The position numbers and the translations under genes were made by a program. From Streptomyces clavuligerus (GTDB taxonomy: Bacteria > Actinomycetota > Actinomycetes > Streptomycetales > Streptomycetaceae): a stretch of DNA of 64,000 nt. Positions 20,461-29,816 of this stretch are shown here, piece by piece; within the stretch, counting starts at the first letter, position 1, and the number at the start of each line of letters is the position of its first letter. The notes under the pieces were generated by a model. The model was not told the origin of the DNA, did not search any database, and saw only the letters and a list, made by a program, of their open reading frames with translations. The stretch covers positions 992,001 through 1,056,000 of the forward strand of contig NZ_CP027859.1 in the NCBI RefSeq assembly GCF_005519465.1, in the 5' to 3' direction.

Positions 20461-21400
20461 GCTGTCGACCGACGAGGTCGCGGTGGAGGACCGGGTGGAC
20501 TGGTACCACGACGTGGTGTCCCGGACGGTGGCCCCCCATCGCCTCGTGATACCCGACGGCCCACGCTTCCGGGCGCGGGCCGGTGTGCTGCCGCTGGGGC
20601 GGATCGAGCTGTCCCGGCACATCCACTCCGCGCACCACGCGCTGCGCACTCCGCGGCTGATCCGGCAGAGCGACCCCGAGCACTATGTCCTGGCGCTGAT
20701 CAGCCGGGGGGCGAAGGGGATCTCCCAGCGCCGCAACGACACCGTGGCCGGGAGCGGGGACCTGATCTTCTTCGACACCTCCCACCCGTACACCGCGGGA
20801 ACCCCCTCCGACGACGATCCGATCATGACCCTTCTGCACATCCCCCGGGAGCTGCTGGGCCTCCCCGTGGACCGGCTGGACGCCGCGCTGGGCAGCCGCT
20901 TCACCGCCCGTCAGGGCATCGGGGCGATCTTCCGCCGGTTCACGGACTCCCTCGACGAGCACGGCGCCGAGTGCGGTCCGCAGGAGTTACGAATCCTGGA
21001 ACGGACCGCGCTGGACCTCGCCTCAGGCGTACTGGCCCAGCAGCTCGACGCCTGGGACTCCCTGCCCACCGAGAGCAGGGAACAACTTCTGCTCGCGCGG
21101 ATCGACGCCTTCATCGACCGGCACCTCGCCGACCCGGATCTGACCCCCCGTACCATCGCCGCGTATCACCACATCTCCCTCAGCACCCTCTACAGCCTCT
21201 TCCGCACCCGCGAGGAGACCGTCGCGGCCACCATCCGCCGTCGCCGTCTGGAACACTGCCGCGCCGACCTCGCCCGTGGCGACCGCCCGATCCAGACGAT
21301 CGCCACCCGCTGGGGCTTCAGCGGCGCGGCCGTCTTCAGCCGGGCCTTCCGCGACGCGTACGGCGCATCACCGCGTGAATTCCGCACCCCCACCGACTGA
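20450..21400 (+). CDS. AraC-family transcriptional regulator
   Basis: The 316-residue protein has an N-terminal AraC-binding-like sensory domain (about residues 20-170) and a C-terminal double helix-turn-helix: LTPRTIAAYHHISLSTLYSL near residue 230 and IQTIATRWGFSGAAVFSRAF near 285, ending GASPREFR. It fits the family of AraC_binding_2 regulators that often control nearby oxidoreductases. Codon 180 is TTA (20987-20989), a rare leucine codon read by the bldA tRNA in Streptomyces, suggesting growth-phase-dependent translation. Target genes are not evident; the PPOX gene and the lost NmrA-like gene upstream are candidates. Confidence 0.92.
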   Translation: MWVRLSTDEVAVEDRVDWYHDVVSRTVAPHRLVIPDGPRFRARAGVLPLGRIELSRHIHSAHHALRTPRLIRQSDPEHYVLALISRGAKGISQRRNDTVAGSGDLIFFDTSHPYTAGTPSDDDPIMTLLHIPRELLGLPVDRLDAALGSRFTARQGIGAIFRRFTDSLDEHGAECGPQELRILERTALDLASGVLAQQLDAWDSLPTESREQLLLARIDAFIDRHLADPDLTPRTIAAYHHISLSTLYSLFRTREETVAATIRRRRLEHCRADLARGDRPIQTIATRWGFSGAAVFSRAFRDAYGASPREFRTPTD

Positions 21401-21632
21401 TCCCGGCCCCGGCCCCCGCGACCTGCCCGAATCCGCAGGGAACGCACAGCAGGCCCGCACTCCTCGTCAAGACGCCGGCCAGCCGCGCTTCTAACGTGTG
21501 ATGTGTGGGGCGGCCGCACCGCTCGTACCCGGAGACCTGCGTCCTCCTGGGCCCGCCGGCCCGCGTACTCGCCGTATCCGGCCGTCCCCGCGAAACCCAC
21601 ACGCGAACAGACCCACCAGAGGAGGTTTTCTG

Positions 21633-22166
21633 ATGCGACGACCTGGCAGGATTCTCGCGACCGCCATCGGCGCCACCGGTCTGCTGATGTCCGCACTGGC
21701 TTCCCCCGCCCTCGCCGCCCCCGCGCCGGGCGCGGGAAGCCCGCGTGCCGAGACCAATGCCGCCTTCTACATGATCGGCAACGAGAAGACGGGCCGGTGC
21801 CTGGCCCTGCGCGGAAGCGGAGCCGAGCTGGGTTCCGCCGCGATCCAGGCGACGTGCAACAGCGCCGCGGCCGACCAGTTCTGGGCGTTCACCACCGCCG
21901 GACGCCTGGTCAACTACAGGACCGGTACCTGCCTCGCGGTGCGCGGCGGGAGCACGGAGGGCGGGGCCGTGGTGATCCACGCCAAGTGCGACCCCCCGGG
22001 CAGTGACCAGCACTGGAATTGGGGGGACGGCGTCAACACCCAGATCCGCAATATCAACAGCGGGCGCTGCCTGGCCCTGCGGGGAGGTGGCGCGGAGAAC
22101 GGTGTGGACGCGATCCAGGCCACCTGCTCGGCGCACGGAGCCGACCAGTTCTGGACCATCCTGTAG
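21633..22166 (+). CDS. Secreted ricin B-type lectin-domain protein
   Basis: The 177-residue protein has a Sec signal peptide (residues 1 to about 30, RRPGRILATAIGA then SALASPALAAP) followed by a beta-trefoil lectin. Three repeats each carry the pattern CLALRG...A.IQATC...DQFW (near residues 48, 97 and 141), with the QxW of the ricin fold as DQFWAF, DQHWNW and DQFWTI. It would bind carbohydrate outside the cell; no catalytic domain is attached. The ATG at 21633 follows AGAGGAGG, a strong ribosome-binding site. It is followed by a strong hairpin terminator. Confidence 0.93.
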   Translation: MRRPGRILATAIGATGLLMSALASPALAAPAPGAGSPRAETNAAFYMIGNEKTGRCLALRGSGAELGSAAIQATCNSAAADQFWAFTTAGRLVNYRTGTCLAVRGGSTEGGAVVIHAKCDPPGSDQHWNWGDGVNTQIRNINSGRCLALRGGGAENGVDAIQATCSAHGADQFWTIL

Positions 22167-22174
22167 ACCGGCGG

Positions 22175-22227
22175 CCCGGGAGCGCGTACGGACCGTTCCC
22201 CCCCCCACGGGTCCGTACGCTCCCGGG
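22175..22227. terminator. Bidirectional hairpin terminator after the lectin gene
   Basis: CCCGGGAGCG(CG)TACGGAC at 22175-22193 pairs with GTCCGTACGCTCCCGGG at 22211-22227, a 17-bp stem with one 2-nt bulge and a C-rich loop. It begins 9 bases after the lectin stop, between convergent genes. Confidence 0.75.
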
Positions 22228-22439
22228 CACGTCGGTCAGCCCCTTCGGCATCTGCTCCGGTGCCGCCTCGGCCGCGCTGTACACGGAGAACCCGTGCGAC
22301 GGCGAGCCGGCCGTCGGGGGCGCTGATGTTCGTGGCGCGCTGCCTGCCGCCGGATGCCGGCCCTGCGGGCGCGGACGGTGATGCCCCGCGTCCTGCGCCC
22401 GGCCTCGCCGGTGGGGCGACGCCGGGCACAGGGCGGCGT

Positions 22440-22805
22440 TCAGGATGTGCTGAGCTTGATGGAGTTGTACGGGGTGAGGTTGATGTCCTCGTAGAGGAAC
22501 GCGCCCATCGAGGCGGTGCAGTTCCTGCCCGCCCGGTCGGTGCACAGGCGCACGACGGCGCCGCCGGTCTGGTTGTTGAACACACGGTGGACGCCGAACT
22601 CGTCGTACAGCTGGTGCACACCGTAGGTGTAGTAGTCGTGCTCCGGCCGACTGTTGTTCCAACTGGCGTCCGGGTAGATACACACGTAGCCGGAGCGGCA
22701 ACCGGCGTAGTCGACCGCCGCGTGGGCGGGCGAGGAAGCCAGGCCGAGGGTTGCCACGGACGCCGTGACAGCCAATAACGCGCTGACCTTGCGGATGGAT
22801 CTCAC
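22440..22805 (-). CDS. Secreted peptidase-inhibitor I36-type protein
   Basis: The 121-residue protein has a signal peptide (about residues 1-29, ending SSPAHA) and a small Cys-containing mature part (YAGCRSGYVCIYPDASW, LCTDRAGRNCTASMG). This resembles the I36 family, whose founder inhibits metalloproteases. Four Cys residues are visible, likely two disulfides. The ATG at 22805 has GGAGG nine bases upstream. Only family-level assignment is possible; many I36 members have not been shown to inhibit anything. Confidence 0.85.
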   Translation of the reverse strand: MRSIRKVSALLAVTASVATLGLASSPAHAAVDYAGCRSGYVCIYPDASWNNSRPEHDYYTYGVHQLYDEFGVHRVFNNQTGGAVVRLCTDRAGRNCTASMGAFLYEDINLTPYNSIKLSTS

Positions 22806-23184
22806 AGGTGCCTCCAGTCAGGAAAAACGAATTCCGTCGGCGAAGGGAGTTCATGCGCGGTCCTCCTGCGCCCCGCCCTTCGCGATGTGAGATTGTCACG
22901 CCCGTTCTGCGGCGGCGACACGATGAAGTCGCTGCTTAAATGCTCTGCTCGTACGCAGGGGTTTTGGAAGCAGTTCCCGACAGGTGCCCGGCGGTGCGCT
23001 CCTTCATCCGCCGGGAACGCATCCTGTGCAGCCGGCCGATCACCCCGCCCGCAATCCAGAACGAGGGAGCTGTCCATCCGGCGACCACTCCTCCCTTGGC
23101 GCATGACATTGACCGCGCTTCAGCAAAGCGATCGGCACGTGTACCGCTGACCGGTGCGGGGCACCCCCGGCTGCCGGGCTGGGC
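22806..23184. other. Intergenic stretch without a supportable gene
   Basis: It holds the upstream region of the I36-type gene and the 3' flank of the hydrolase gene. It is slightly lower in G+C around 22880-22960. No coding frame or RNA element was recognised. Confidence 0.5.
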
Positions 23185-24093
23185 TCACTTGCTGGTGATG
23201 CTCCACGCGCCGTCGCCGTCCTCGGCGGTGCTGCCGAGAGCGGTCCACTCGGTGTCGTCGAGGCCGAGGGTCGCGCGGAGGTAGGCGGAGATCGCGTCGG
23301 CGACAAGGGCGACGCGGGCGGGGTTCTCGTCGGTGGTCTCGGCGACCCTCTCGCCGGCGATGCCGCCCATGGTGTGCTCGGCCCCGGCGATGGTGAGCAG
23401 GCTCTTGGGGGCCGGGCTGAGGCAGTAGGCGTCGGTGAACCACTCCGGCCCCCGGGTGGAGAGCCGCGATTGGTCCTTGCCGCCCGCGATGACCAGGGCC
23501 GGAGTGGTCATGGTGGAGAAGTCCGGCTTCATGAAGGGGAGTTTCCCGGCGGCGAACGGGGTGAGGGAGTCGCTGGTTCCGGCCGCGGCGATCAGCGCGC
23601 CGGCCGACACCGCGGAGTGGGAGAGGTCCTCGCCGGGCACGCCGTCGGCGTCGAGTACGCGGGCACCGAGGACGGCGCCCGCGGTCTGGGCGCCCCAGGA
23701 GTGGCCGACCACGGCGATGCGCTCACGGTCGGCGCGGGTCCCCAGGTCGGCCTGGGCCAGGATGTCGCCGAGGTTGTCGAGGATCGCGTGGAGGTCGGCT
23801 GTCCGAACGCGCCAGATGGTGGCGAAGCGCGGATCGTCCCAGCCGATGGCGTTGCGGCGGGAGTCCAGGTGGGTGGGCTGCACCACGACGAATCCGGCGG
23901 CGGCCCACCGGTCGACGAGGGGCTCGTACCCGTCCAGGGACCATGCGTTGCCGTGGGAGAAGACGATCACGGGCAGGTCCCGGCCCGACCGAGGGGCGGT
24001 GACCCTCACCCGCAGGTCGATGCCGCGGCCAGGTGCGGGAACGGGGATGGGCTTGACCGAGACGGTCTGGTGGCCGAGGGCGCGCGAAGACAT
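23185..24093 (-). CDS. Alpha/beta hydrolase (chlorophyllase/dienelactone hydrolase-like)
   Basis: The 302-residue serine hydrolase has an oxyanion block LPVIVFSHGNAWSLDGY near residue 45. The nucleophile elbow is VVGHSWGAQTAG (Ser near 130). An acid candidate lies in VIAGGKDQSRLS, and the His in AGAEHTMGG near 250. No signal peptide is seen, so it is probably cytoplasmic. The ATG at 24093 gives MSSRALGHQTV. It is divergent from a TetR gene with tandem inverted repeats in between, so it is probably controlled by that repressor. The substrate is probably a small ester that may also be the inducer. Confidence 0.9.
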   Translation of the reverse strand: MSSRALGHQTVSVKPIPVPAPGRGIDLRVRVTAPRSGRDLPVIVFSHGNAWSLDGYEPLVDRWAAAGFVVVQPTHLDSRRNAIGWDDPRFATIWRVRTADLHAILDNLGDILAQADLGTRADRERIAVVGHSWGAQTAGAVLGARVLDADGVPGEDLSHSAVSAGALIAAAGTSDSLTPFAAGKLPFMKPDFSTMTTPALVIAGGKDQSRLSTRGPEWFTDAYCLSPAPKSLLTIAGAEHTMGGIAGERVAETTDENPARVALVADAISAYLRATLGLDDTEWTALGSTAEDGDGAWSITSK

Positions 24094-24138
24094 GGGAGAC
24101 CTGTGCTTTCTCTGCCGATCGGCTCTGCCATACTTTGG

Positions 24139-24178
24139 CGGAGCGACGTTCCGCCAATTTAGCGGAACGCTGTTCCGC
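24139..24178. promoter_or_regulatory. Tandem TetR-type operators between the hydrolase and tetR genes
   Basis: Two 17-bp inverted repeats with 7-3-7 architecture lie side by side: GCGGAGC-GAC-GTTCCGC (24139-24155, one mismatch) and GCGGAAC-GCT-GTTCCGC (24162-24178, perfect). They sit 45-85 bases before the hydrolase start and 19-58 before the TetR start, ideal for repression of both promoters. Confidence 0.75.
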
Positions 24179-24196
24179 GAGTAAAGGGGGCCATCC

Positions 24197-24766
24197 GTGC
24201 GGGAGTCGGTCGGGGTACGCCAGGCACAGGCGCAGCGCACCCGCAGTGGCGTGCTGGAGGCTGCCGCGGCGGTCTTCGTCGAGCAGGGCGTCCAGGCGCC
24301 TGTCCGTGACATCGCCGAACGCGCAGGTGTTGGGGTCGGCACCGTCTACCGGAACTTCCCGACCCGCGCGGACCTCGTCACCGCCGTCTATCGGCACCAG
24401 ATCGACGCCTGCGCCGCTCTCGCGCCCCGGCTCCTTGAGGAGTCCGCCTCGTCGTTCACGGCGCTGACCCTGTGGGCGGACGCGTTCGTCGACTTCCTCG
24501 TGACCAAGCACGGTCTCGGCGCGGCGCTGGGGTCCGGAGATCCGGGGCTGGAAAACCTTCACACCCTCATGCTCGACACCCTGGTCCCGGCCTGCGCGAC
24601 GCTGCTGGACGCCTGCGCCGCCGACGGCGAACTCCGCTCCGGTGCCACCGCCTACACGCTCATGCGCGCCATCGGAAACCTCTGCATCACCGGCCCCGAC
24701 TACGATCAGGCCGACGCCAGGCGCATGGTCGCCCTCCTCCTCACCGGATGCCGCAGCACCGCCTGA
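24197..24766 (+). CDS. TetR-family transcriptional regulator
   Basis: The 189-residue protein has an N-terminal helix-turn-helix (VRDIAERAGVGVGTVYRNFP, about residues 36-55) after the opening helix RTRSGVLEAAAAVFVEQG. The C-terminal part resembles the group with SBI/TetR_C domains (LLDACAADGELRSG, RRMVALLLTGC). The GTG at 24197 has GGGG a few bases upstream. The divergent neighbour is the alpha/beta hydrolase, and two matching inverted repeats between them are the likely operators. The effector is unknown. Confidence 0.92.
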   Translation: MRESVGVRQAQAQRTRSGVLEAAAAVFVEQGVQAPVRDIAERAGVGVGTVYRNFPTRADLVTAVYRHQIDACAALAPRLLEESASSFTALTLWADAFVDFLVTKHGLGAALGSGDPGLENLHTLMLDTLVPACATLLDACAADGELRSGATAYTLMRAIGNLCITGPDYDQADARRMVALLLTGCRSTA

Positions 24767-25438
24767 CAACAGGCCCGGCGCCGGTGCCGCCCGCGCCCGC
24801 CACACCGGTTCCCGTCCACTGCGCCACGTCACGGCGTGGACCTTGACGGAGCGGCGGACGTTCTCCAGCCGGGCATGGTGGGAAGACCGGCCCGGACCAC
24901 CTGGTCGACGCAGGGGTACTCGACGCCGCCGATGTCGATCCGGCGTTCCCTCGGATCTGGTTCGTGGCCGTCGGGAACAGGGACGCTGAGCGGGAGCGCA
25001 GGCACCGACACGGCGAAAGGCCCCGGACACCGTAGGACAACCGTCCGTGCGGCACGGGCCGATGAACGTACCGGGGGGCCGGGGCGAGGCCGTCGGCGCA
25101 TCCGGCGATCGCCCCGTCCGGGTCCGGCCCAGCGCATCCGGCCCCGGGCGGGGGACGGGCGAAGGGCGGCCCGCCCACCCTCGGGCCGAGCCCGCCCACC
25201 CCGCCGAGGAGGCTGCCGCCGACCGGATCAGCCACTGTCGATCCGGCTACGCCGACCCGGTCGTCCGTGTCCGGTGCGACTGGTTCACCCGACGGCTGTG
25301 GTGATCGTCACGCGGCCGGCCGGGGCCGCGGCCCGTGGGAATGGGCGTGGTGGGCGGGGACCGCCGTGGCTGACGGCCGGTGTCCCGCCCGCCACGCTCG
25401 ACACCCCTTATCCGTCTCCGTTCTCACTGGAGGTATCC
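24767..25438. other. Intergenic stretch without a supportable gene
   Basis: It is G+C-rich, with open frames only of the kind expected by chance. A minus-strand frame at about 24829-25000 has a mildly protein-like segment (RRIDIGGVEYPCVDQVV), but no start, ribosome-binding site or family match could be given. The final 40 bases carry the ribosome-binding site of the next gene. Confidence 0.45.
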
Positions 25439-25813
25439 GTGCGTCGTCTCACGGTCCTGGCCGCGGCCCTGTCCATCGCCACACCGATCGCCCCGGCGGC
25501 TGCCGCGCCCGACCCCGCGCCCAGGGCCATCGTGAGCTTCCCCGGCTCCGACTGTCCGACCCAGAGTCTCTGTCTTTACCGTGACGCCAACTACACCGGC
25601 GGTGGAATCGCCCTCCAGGGCGGTAACTCGATCTCGAATCTGGGCGACTACGGCTTCAACGACGTGATGTCGTCCTGGTCCAACGACACCTTCCGGTACT
25701 GCATGTGGTTCCCGCACATCGGCATGACGGGAGAGGGCCACCGCATGAACAACACCTACCGGATCAACCTCCCGGCGAACGAGAACGACACCGCCTCCTC
25801 CGTCCGCTGCTGA
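25439..25813 (+). CDS. Secreted small I36/beta-gamma-type protein
   Basis: The 124-residue protein starts at GTG 25439 after CTGGAGGTA. A signal peptide (VRRLTVLAAALSIATPIAPA, cleavage near AAAAP) is followed by a mature domain with DCPTQSLCLYRDANYTGG, DVMSSWSNDTFRYCMWF and a C-terminal Cys. Cys spacing and the YRDANYTGGG motif match the peptidase-inhibitor I36/beta-gamma-crystallin-like family common in Streptomyces secretomes. It is one of three such proteins within 10 kb. Biochemical activity is not established. Confidence 0.85.
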   Translation: MRRLTVLAAALSIATPIAPAAAAPDPAPRAIVSFPGSDCPTQSLCLYRDANYTGGGIALQGGNSISNLGDYGFNDVMSSWSNDTFRYCMWFPHIGMTGEGHRMNNTYRINLPANENDTASSVRC

Positions 25814-25828
25814 ACCCGGCGCGGCCCG

Positions 25829-27256
25829 CTACGGCAGCCGAGGGCCTTCCGCCCCCGCCGCCGACCGGCCACGGGGCCGGCTCTCTGCCTGGGTGGGCGG
25901 AGTCGGGAGGCGCCGCTCCCGGGCCCGGGTCCATGCCACGAGGATCAGACAGGCGGCCAGACAGGCCAGGGCGGTGATCTGAAGGGCGGTAGCGGCGGCC
26001 TCCGATGTCGCCGCGCCATGGTGCTGCTCGGTGACGGCGCCGGTCAGGGCGACGCCGAGGCCGGCCGCGACCGTGATGACCGTCTTGGTGACGCCGGAGG
26101 CCTCCCCGGCCCGCTCCGGTCTGATCACCGCCTGGGTGGCGATAAGGGTCAGGGAGTTCGCTGTCCCGAGGGCCAGGCCCGCCGCCATGGCCGCGACGAG
26201 ATATGCGGTGAGCGATGAAGCCCAACTGAGCAGGGCCAGGGCGGCGGCCCCCGCGCTGAGACACAGGGCCATCACCCGTACCGCGCCCGACGTCGTCACC
26301 CGCCCGGCGAGGGGGCCGGCGACGGCCATGGCCAGTGCCGGTGCGAGGAAGGCGATGCCCGCCGTGACCACCGGCAGCTCCCATCGGCCCTGGAGGGTCA
26401 GGGGGACAACGAACAGCAGCATGACGGTCGCGGTGTTGACCACCGCACCGGCGAGCGTCAGTGCCACATACGGGCCGTTGCGGAAGAGGGTCAGCTCGAC
26501 CAGTGGACTTGACGTCACCCGCTCCTGGTGGATGAACCAGATCAGCAGCCCCGCCACCAAGGCCAGCCCGGCCAGTGCGGTGGACCACTGCCCGTACTGG
26601 CCCCGGTCGATGGCGAAGGCCAAGGCCGCGAGCGCGGCCGTCGCGGTGAACAGCCCGGTCCAGTCGACCCGGCGGTGGGTGGCGGTGTCATAGCTCTCCG
26701 CCGTACGGGAGGCCCAGACCGCGCCCAGCGCGGCGAGCGGGATGTTGAGCCAGAACACCGCCCGCCAGGAGACCGCATCGGTCAGGGCCCCGCCGATGAA
26801 CGGACCGCAGGCGGTGGCGATCCCGCCGATGCCCAGGGCCCGGCCGGTGGCCCGGCCGCGCAGCTCAGGGGGGTAGACATTGGTCAGCAGGGAAAGGCCT
26901 ACCGGCATGATCATCGCGGCCCCCGCCCCTTGGGCCACCCGCGCGCCGATCAGCGTGGGAAGGTTCGGGGCGAGCGCGCAGACCAGGGAGGAGACCCCGA
27001 GCAGGACGAGCCCCCAGACCAGCAGCCGCCGCCGTCCGAACAGATCCCCCAGGCGTCCGGCGCCCAGCATCAGCGTCCCCGTGGACAGCAGATAGGCGCT
27101 GATCACCCACTGGAGCCCAGCGCCCTCGACGCCCAGGTCACGGCCGATCTCCGGCAGGGCCAGATTGAGCGCGAACGCGTCCAACTGGATGCAGAAGACC
27201 CCCACGGACATGGCCAGTAGGGCGCTGCGCCGGACGGTGCGGCTCGGTGTCTCCAT
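25829..27256 (-). CDS. MFS drug exporter, DHA2 (QacA/EmrB) type
   Basis: The 475-residue membrane protein has about 14 predicted helices. It carries GRLGDLFGRRRLLVWGL (loop 2-3 motif near residue 75) and ARVAQGAGAAMIMPVGLSLL, then RGRATGRALGIGGIATACGP (motif C region near 140-160), all standard for drug:proton antiporters of this class. The ATG at 27256 is preceded by AAGGAGGTC with 10-base spacing. It converges on the I36-type gene, only 15 bases apart. No adjacent regulator on the same side is obvious; an inverted repeat GATGTT-CGGCC-AACATC lies about 370 bases upstream. Confidence 0.93.
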   Translation of the reverse strand: METPSRTVRRSALLAMSVGVFCIQLDAFALNLALPEIGRDLGVEGAGLQWVISAYLLSTGTLMLGAGRLGDLFGRRRLLVWGLVLLGVSSLVCALAPNLPTLIGARVAQGAGAAMIMPVGLSLLTNVYPPELRGRATGRALGIGGIATACGPFIGGALTDAVSWRAVFWLNIPLAALGAVWASRTAESYDTATHRRVDWTGLFTATAALAALAFAIDRGQYGQWSTALAGLALVAGLLIWFIHQERVTSSPLVELTLFRNGPYVALTLAGAVVNTATVMLLFVVPLTLQGRWELPVVTAGIAFLAPALAMAVAGPLAGRVTTSGAVRVMALCLSAGAAALALLSWASSLTAYLVAAMAAGLALGTANSLTLIATQAVIRPERAGEASGVTKTVITVAAGLGVALTGAVTEQHHGAATSEAAATALQITALACLAACLILVAWTRARERRLPTPPTQAESRPRGRSAAGAEGPRLP

Positions 27257-28292
27257 AGGGCCCCTGACCTCCTTCCAGTGCTGCGGCGGCAGCGTCGTCG
27301 GTACAGCGCCGCACGGTCGTGCGGCGGTTGGGGTGGTGGATCGGGAGAGATGCCGTTGAGGGGGAGGGCGCAGCCGGAAGGCGCCACCGTGACGGTGAAC
27401 GCTGCTGCTCGGAGAGGGGGTGTGAGGAAGGCTCGGGAGCACGAGAGGGCGGAGCCGAGGGAGACGCCCAAGTCCGCAGGAACCGCCGTGGGAGGGCGCG
27501 TCAGCAGGGAACGGCGACGCGGGCTCACCAACAGCGAGCGGTTGGCCAGCAACTTTAGCTGACGTCACCCGGTCTGCCAACTCACCCCGCCGGGGCACGG
27601 ACCGAAGCGGGCACCGGCCTATGATGTTCGGCCAACATCACATACGTGATCGACCATCAGCTCTCCACGCTTGCCATCACCGCTTCGAAGGGCGGTCCTG
27701 GCCTGGGGCATTCGCGGCGCGGATGAGAAAGATGCAGGTGAACGGTGCTGTCGTGGCGTGACGGCACCATGGTGCTGTCAGGGTCAGCCGTCGTGTCGAC
27801 GGCGATCCGCCCGGTGACCCGTTCGCGTCCCACTTCCACCAGGACCGCCTCGGCGCCCCCTCGACCGCCACCGCGGCCACCCCGGTGAGGCGGCTCGCTG
27901 GGCCGCGCCCTTACCCGGCCCCTGCCTGGCACCGCGGACAGGGCCTGCGGTTCATCGGCCGTGCAGGACAGACCGCCGTGGCGGAGCACCTCTGGCACCG
28001 GTCCGCCGGATCGCGGGCGGCCTGTGCCTCACGCGCCGCGTGGACGGCGGACGCTGCCCTCCCCGGGCTGGGCGCGCCCGGGACCGCAACCGCGTCACAG
28101 TCCGGGCTCCCGCCGCCGCCTGCAACCCGCGAAGGAGGCGCACCGGTCCGGCAGAAGTACGGCGCGCTCTCCTTCTGCTGGTCGGTTCTTCCTGGTCAGA
28201 GCGATGACCTGGTGTTGAACTCAAGCACGGCGGTTTCTCGTCAGGAGGAATCCGCCTTCAGCGTGCCGTCCTCCCACAGGAAGTGGATCTTC
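27257..28292. other. About 1 kb without a supportable gene
   Basis: It contains small inverted repeats at 27623-27639 (GATGTT-CGGCC-AACATC) and about 27636-27649 (ATCAC-ATAC-GTGAT), possible operator-like sites. A minus-strand frame of 113 codons (27657-27998) has a few protein-like segments (VLVEVGRERVTGRIAVDTT) but no recognisable family or good start. The last 40 bases are the leader of the protease gene. Confidence 0.45.
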
Positions 28293-29618
28293 ATGCCCAT
28301 ACCGTTCTCGCGTCGCCCGGTGCTGTCACTGGGCGCCCTCGCTCTCGCCGGGCTGACCATCACCGGTCTCACCGCCGTTCCTTCCCACGCGGCCCGGCCC
28401 GCCACGGCCGGAGTCGAAAGTTCCGGGGCTGCGTTCCTGGTGAAGCACCAGCGGGTCGGCGTGGTGGCCGACGCCCTGGTCGCGGCCTCGCGGACGCTGC
28501 CGCGGCAGGGCGGGTACGCCGGACTGATCACCGCCCCGGAGAGGTCGAGCATCACGCTCTACTGGAAGGGCGGCGTCCCGGCTCAGGTGCGTCAGGCGAT
28601 GAGGAGCGACCGGCGGGTGAAGGTGAGGGTGGCGACGGCCCCGTACACGGAGCACCAGCTCAAGACCGCTCGGGACCGGGTCGTCAGGCAGTGGGGGGCG
28701 CTCCCCGGGCTGACCTCGATCGGGCCCAGCCCGGACGGCAAGGGCCTGCTGGTCGGTGTGGCCGCGGAAGGCGGCAAGCCCGTTGCTGCGCGGAAGGCCA
28801 CAGCCTTCTCCCGCGGCGTCTCGGGGATCACCGGCGGGGTCGCGGTCGTCAAGGTGGAGAGCGCGTCGCCCGAGGCGTCGGTGGGGAAGGCGTCAGTGGG
28901 AGCGCGCGCTGTCGGAAGAAATGGCCAGCAGGCGTACGGTGGCGCCAGATGGATGTTCACGAAGGACGGTCAGCAGTATGTCTGTTCGACCGCATTCGGT
29001 GTGCGCTATCCGGGAACGGCGGTGCAGCTGACGACCAGTGCGGCGCACTGCGGCAGCCAGTGGGGCAAGGCATACAGTCCGGAGTACCCCTCCAGCCGGC
29101 CCTTCGCCTGGATCGACACCGCCACCCATGACCGCGACGCGAGCATCCTGTACCCCGAACAGAACGGCGCGAACCGCTTCTTCCAGCCCCGCATATGGTG
29201 GGGCCCCTGGGTGGGAAGTCCTTCGGGTCAGAAGACCCTGCCGGTCAGGGGACTCAACGGCAACCATGTCGGGCAGCGTGTCTGCTCGTCCGGAGCGTCG
29301 TCGGGCACTATCTGCGACCTGAGGATCGAGGCGACCGAGAAGACCATCTGGCTCAGCGGCTCTCAGCCCGTCTACCGGACCGTCCAGGTCAGCAAGCCCG
29401 CCGGGCAGGCGGTCTGGGGGCCGGGCGACAGCGGCGGGCCCGTTGCCCAGAACAACGGTGACCATGTCTGGGCCAACGGAATCGTCTCCGCATCGGACAA
29501 GGGCAACCACCCTGCCGCATGCCAGGGCGACACCAGCCGTGCCTGCGCCAGCAAGGGCTGGTACGCGGCCCTCAACACCTACCTCGACGAGCAGGGCCTC
29601 GAACTGCTCACCCAGTAG
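28293..29618 (+). CDS. Secreted trypsin-like (S1) serine protease with pro-region
   Basis: The 441-residue protein has a signal peptide (about residues 1-36, LSLGALALAGLTITGL, ending SHAARP), then a pro-region of roughly 150 residues. The latter resembles the alpha-lytic/streptogrisin propeptide type (LITAPERSSITLYWKGGVPA). The S1 catalytic domain has His in LTTSAAHCGSQ (near residue 251), Asp in HDRDASIL (near 281) and Ser in WGPGDSGGPVAQN (near 379). Two Cys pairs frame the active site. The ATG at 28293 follows CAGGAAG. It lies in a run of secreted proteins that includes three inhibitor-like proteins. Confidence 0.9.
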   Translation: MPIPFSRRPVLSLGALALAGLTITGLTAVPSHAARPATAGVESSGAAFLVKHQRVGVVADALVAASRTLPRQGGYAGLITAPERSSITLYWKGGVPAQVRQAMRSDRRVKVRVATAPYTEHQLKTARDRVVRQWGALPGLTSIGPSPDGKGLLVGVAAEGGKPVAARKATAFSRGVSGITGGVAVVKVESASPEASVGKASVGARAVGRNGQQAYGGARWMFTKDGQQYVCSTAFGVRYPGTAVQLTTSAAHCGSQWGKAYSPEYPSSRPFAWIDTATHDRDASILYPEQNGANRFFQPRIWWGPWVGSPSGQKTLPVRGLNGNHVGQRVCSSGASSGTICDLRIEATEKTIWLSGSQPVYRTVQVSKPAGQAVWGPGDSGGPVAQNNGDHVWANGIVSASDKGNHPAACQGDTSRACASKGWYAALNTYLDEQGLELLTQ

Positions 29619-29627
29619 GCTCCCGAG

Positions 29628-29645
29628 CGGCCCGGCACCGGGCCG
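29628..29645 (+). terminator. Short hairpin after the protease gene
   Basis: CGGCCCGG-CA-CCGGGCCG, an 8-bp perfect stem with a 2-nt loop starting 9 bases after the stop. Tight but plausible as a terminator. Confidence 0.4.
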
Positions 29646-29715
29646 TGGCCCGCCCCGCTCCCCACGCGCGAAGGGTCCGCCGGGCCCATGCCCGTCCCCG
29701 CACCGGTCCATGGTC

Positions 29716-29766
29716 GTCATCAGCCACAATGACCAGCACAAACACGGTACTTGAAACGTGTACCGG
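29716..29766 (+). promoter_or_regulatory. Copy 1 of a 51-bp repeated regulatory element
   Basis: Sequence from GTCATCAG through GTGTACCGG ends 50 bases before the HTH-NB-ARC regulator start. It matches 32952-33002 at roughly three quarters of positions, at a fixed offset of 3236. It includes GACCAGCACAAACACGGTAC and CGTGTACCGG. It is a likely promoter/operator region; autoregulation is inferred. Confidence 0.55.
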
Positions 29767-29816
29767 ACCGATACGCCCCCTCTTTGGGGGTGCGGACAGC
29801 AGGGGGAAGCCCGGAC

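Noticed and set aside
27657..27998. A 113-codon minus-strand frame in the 1-kb gap before the protease
   Set aside because: Some segments look protein-like, but start, ribosome-binding site and any recognisable family are lacking.
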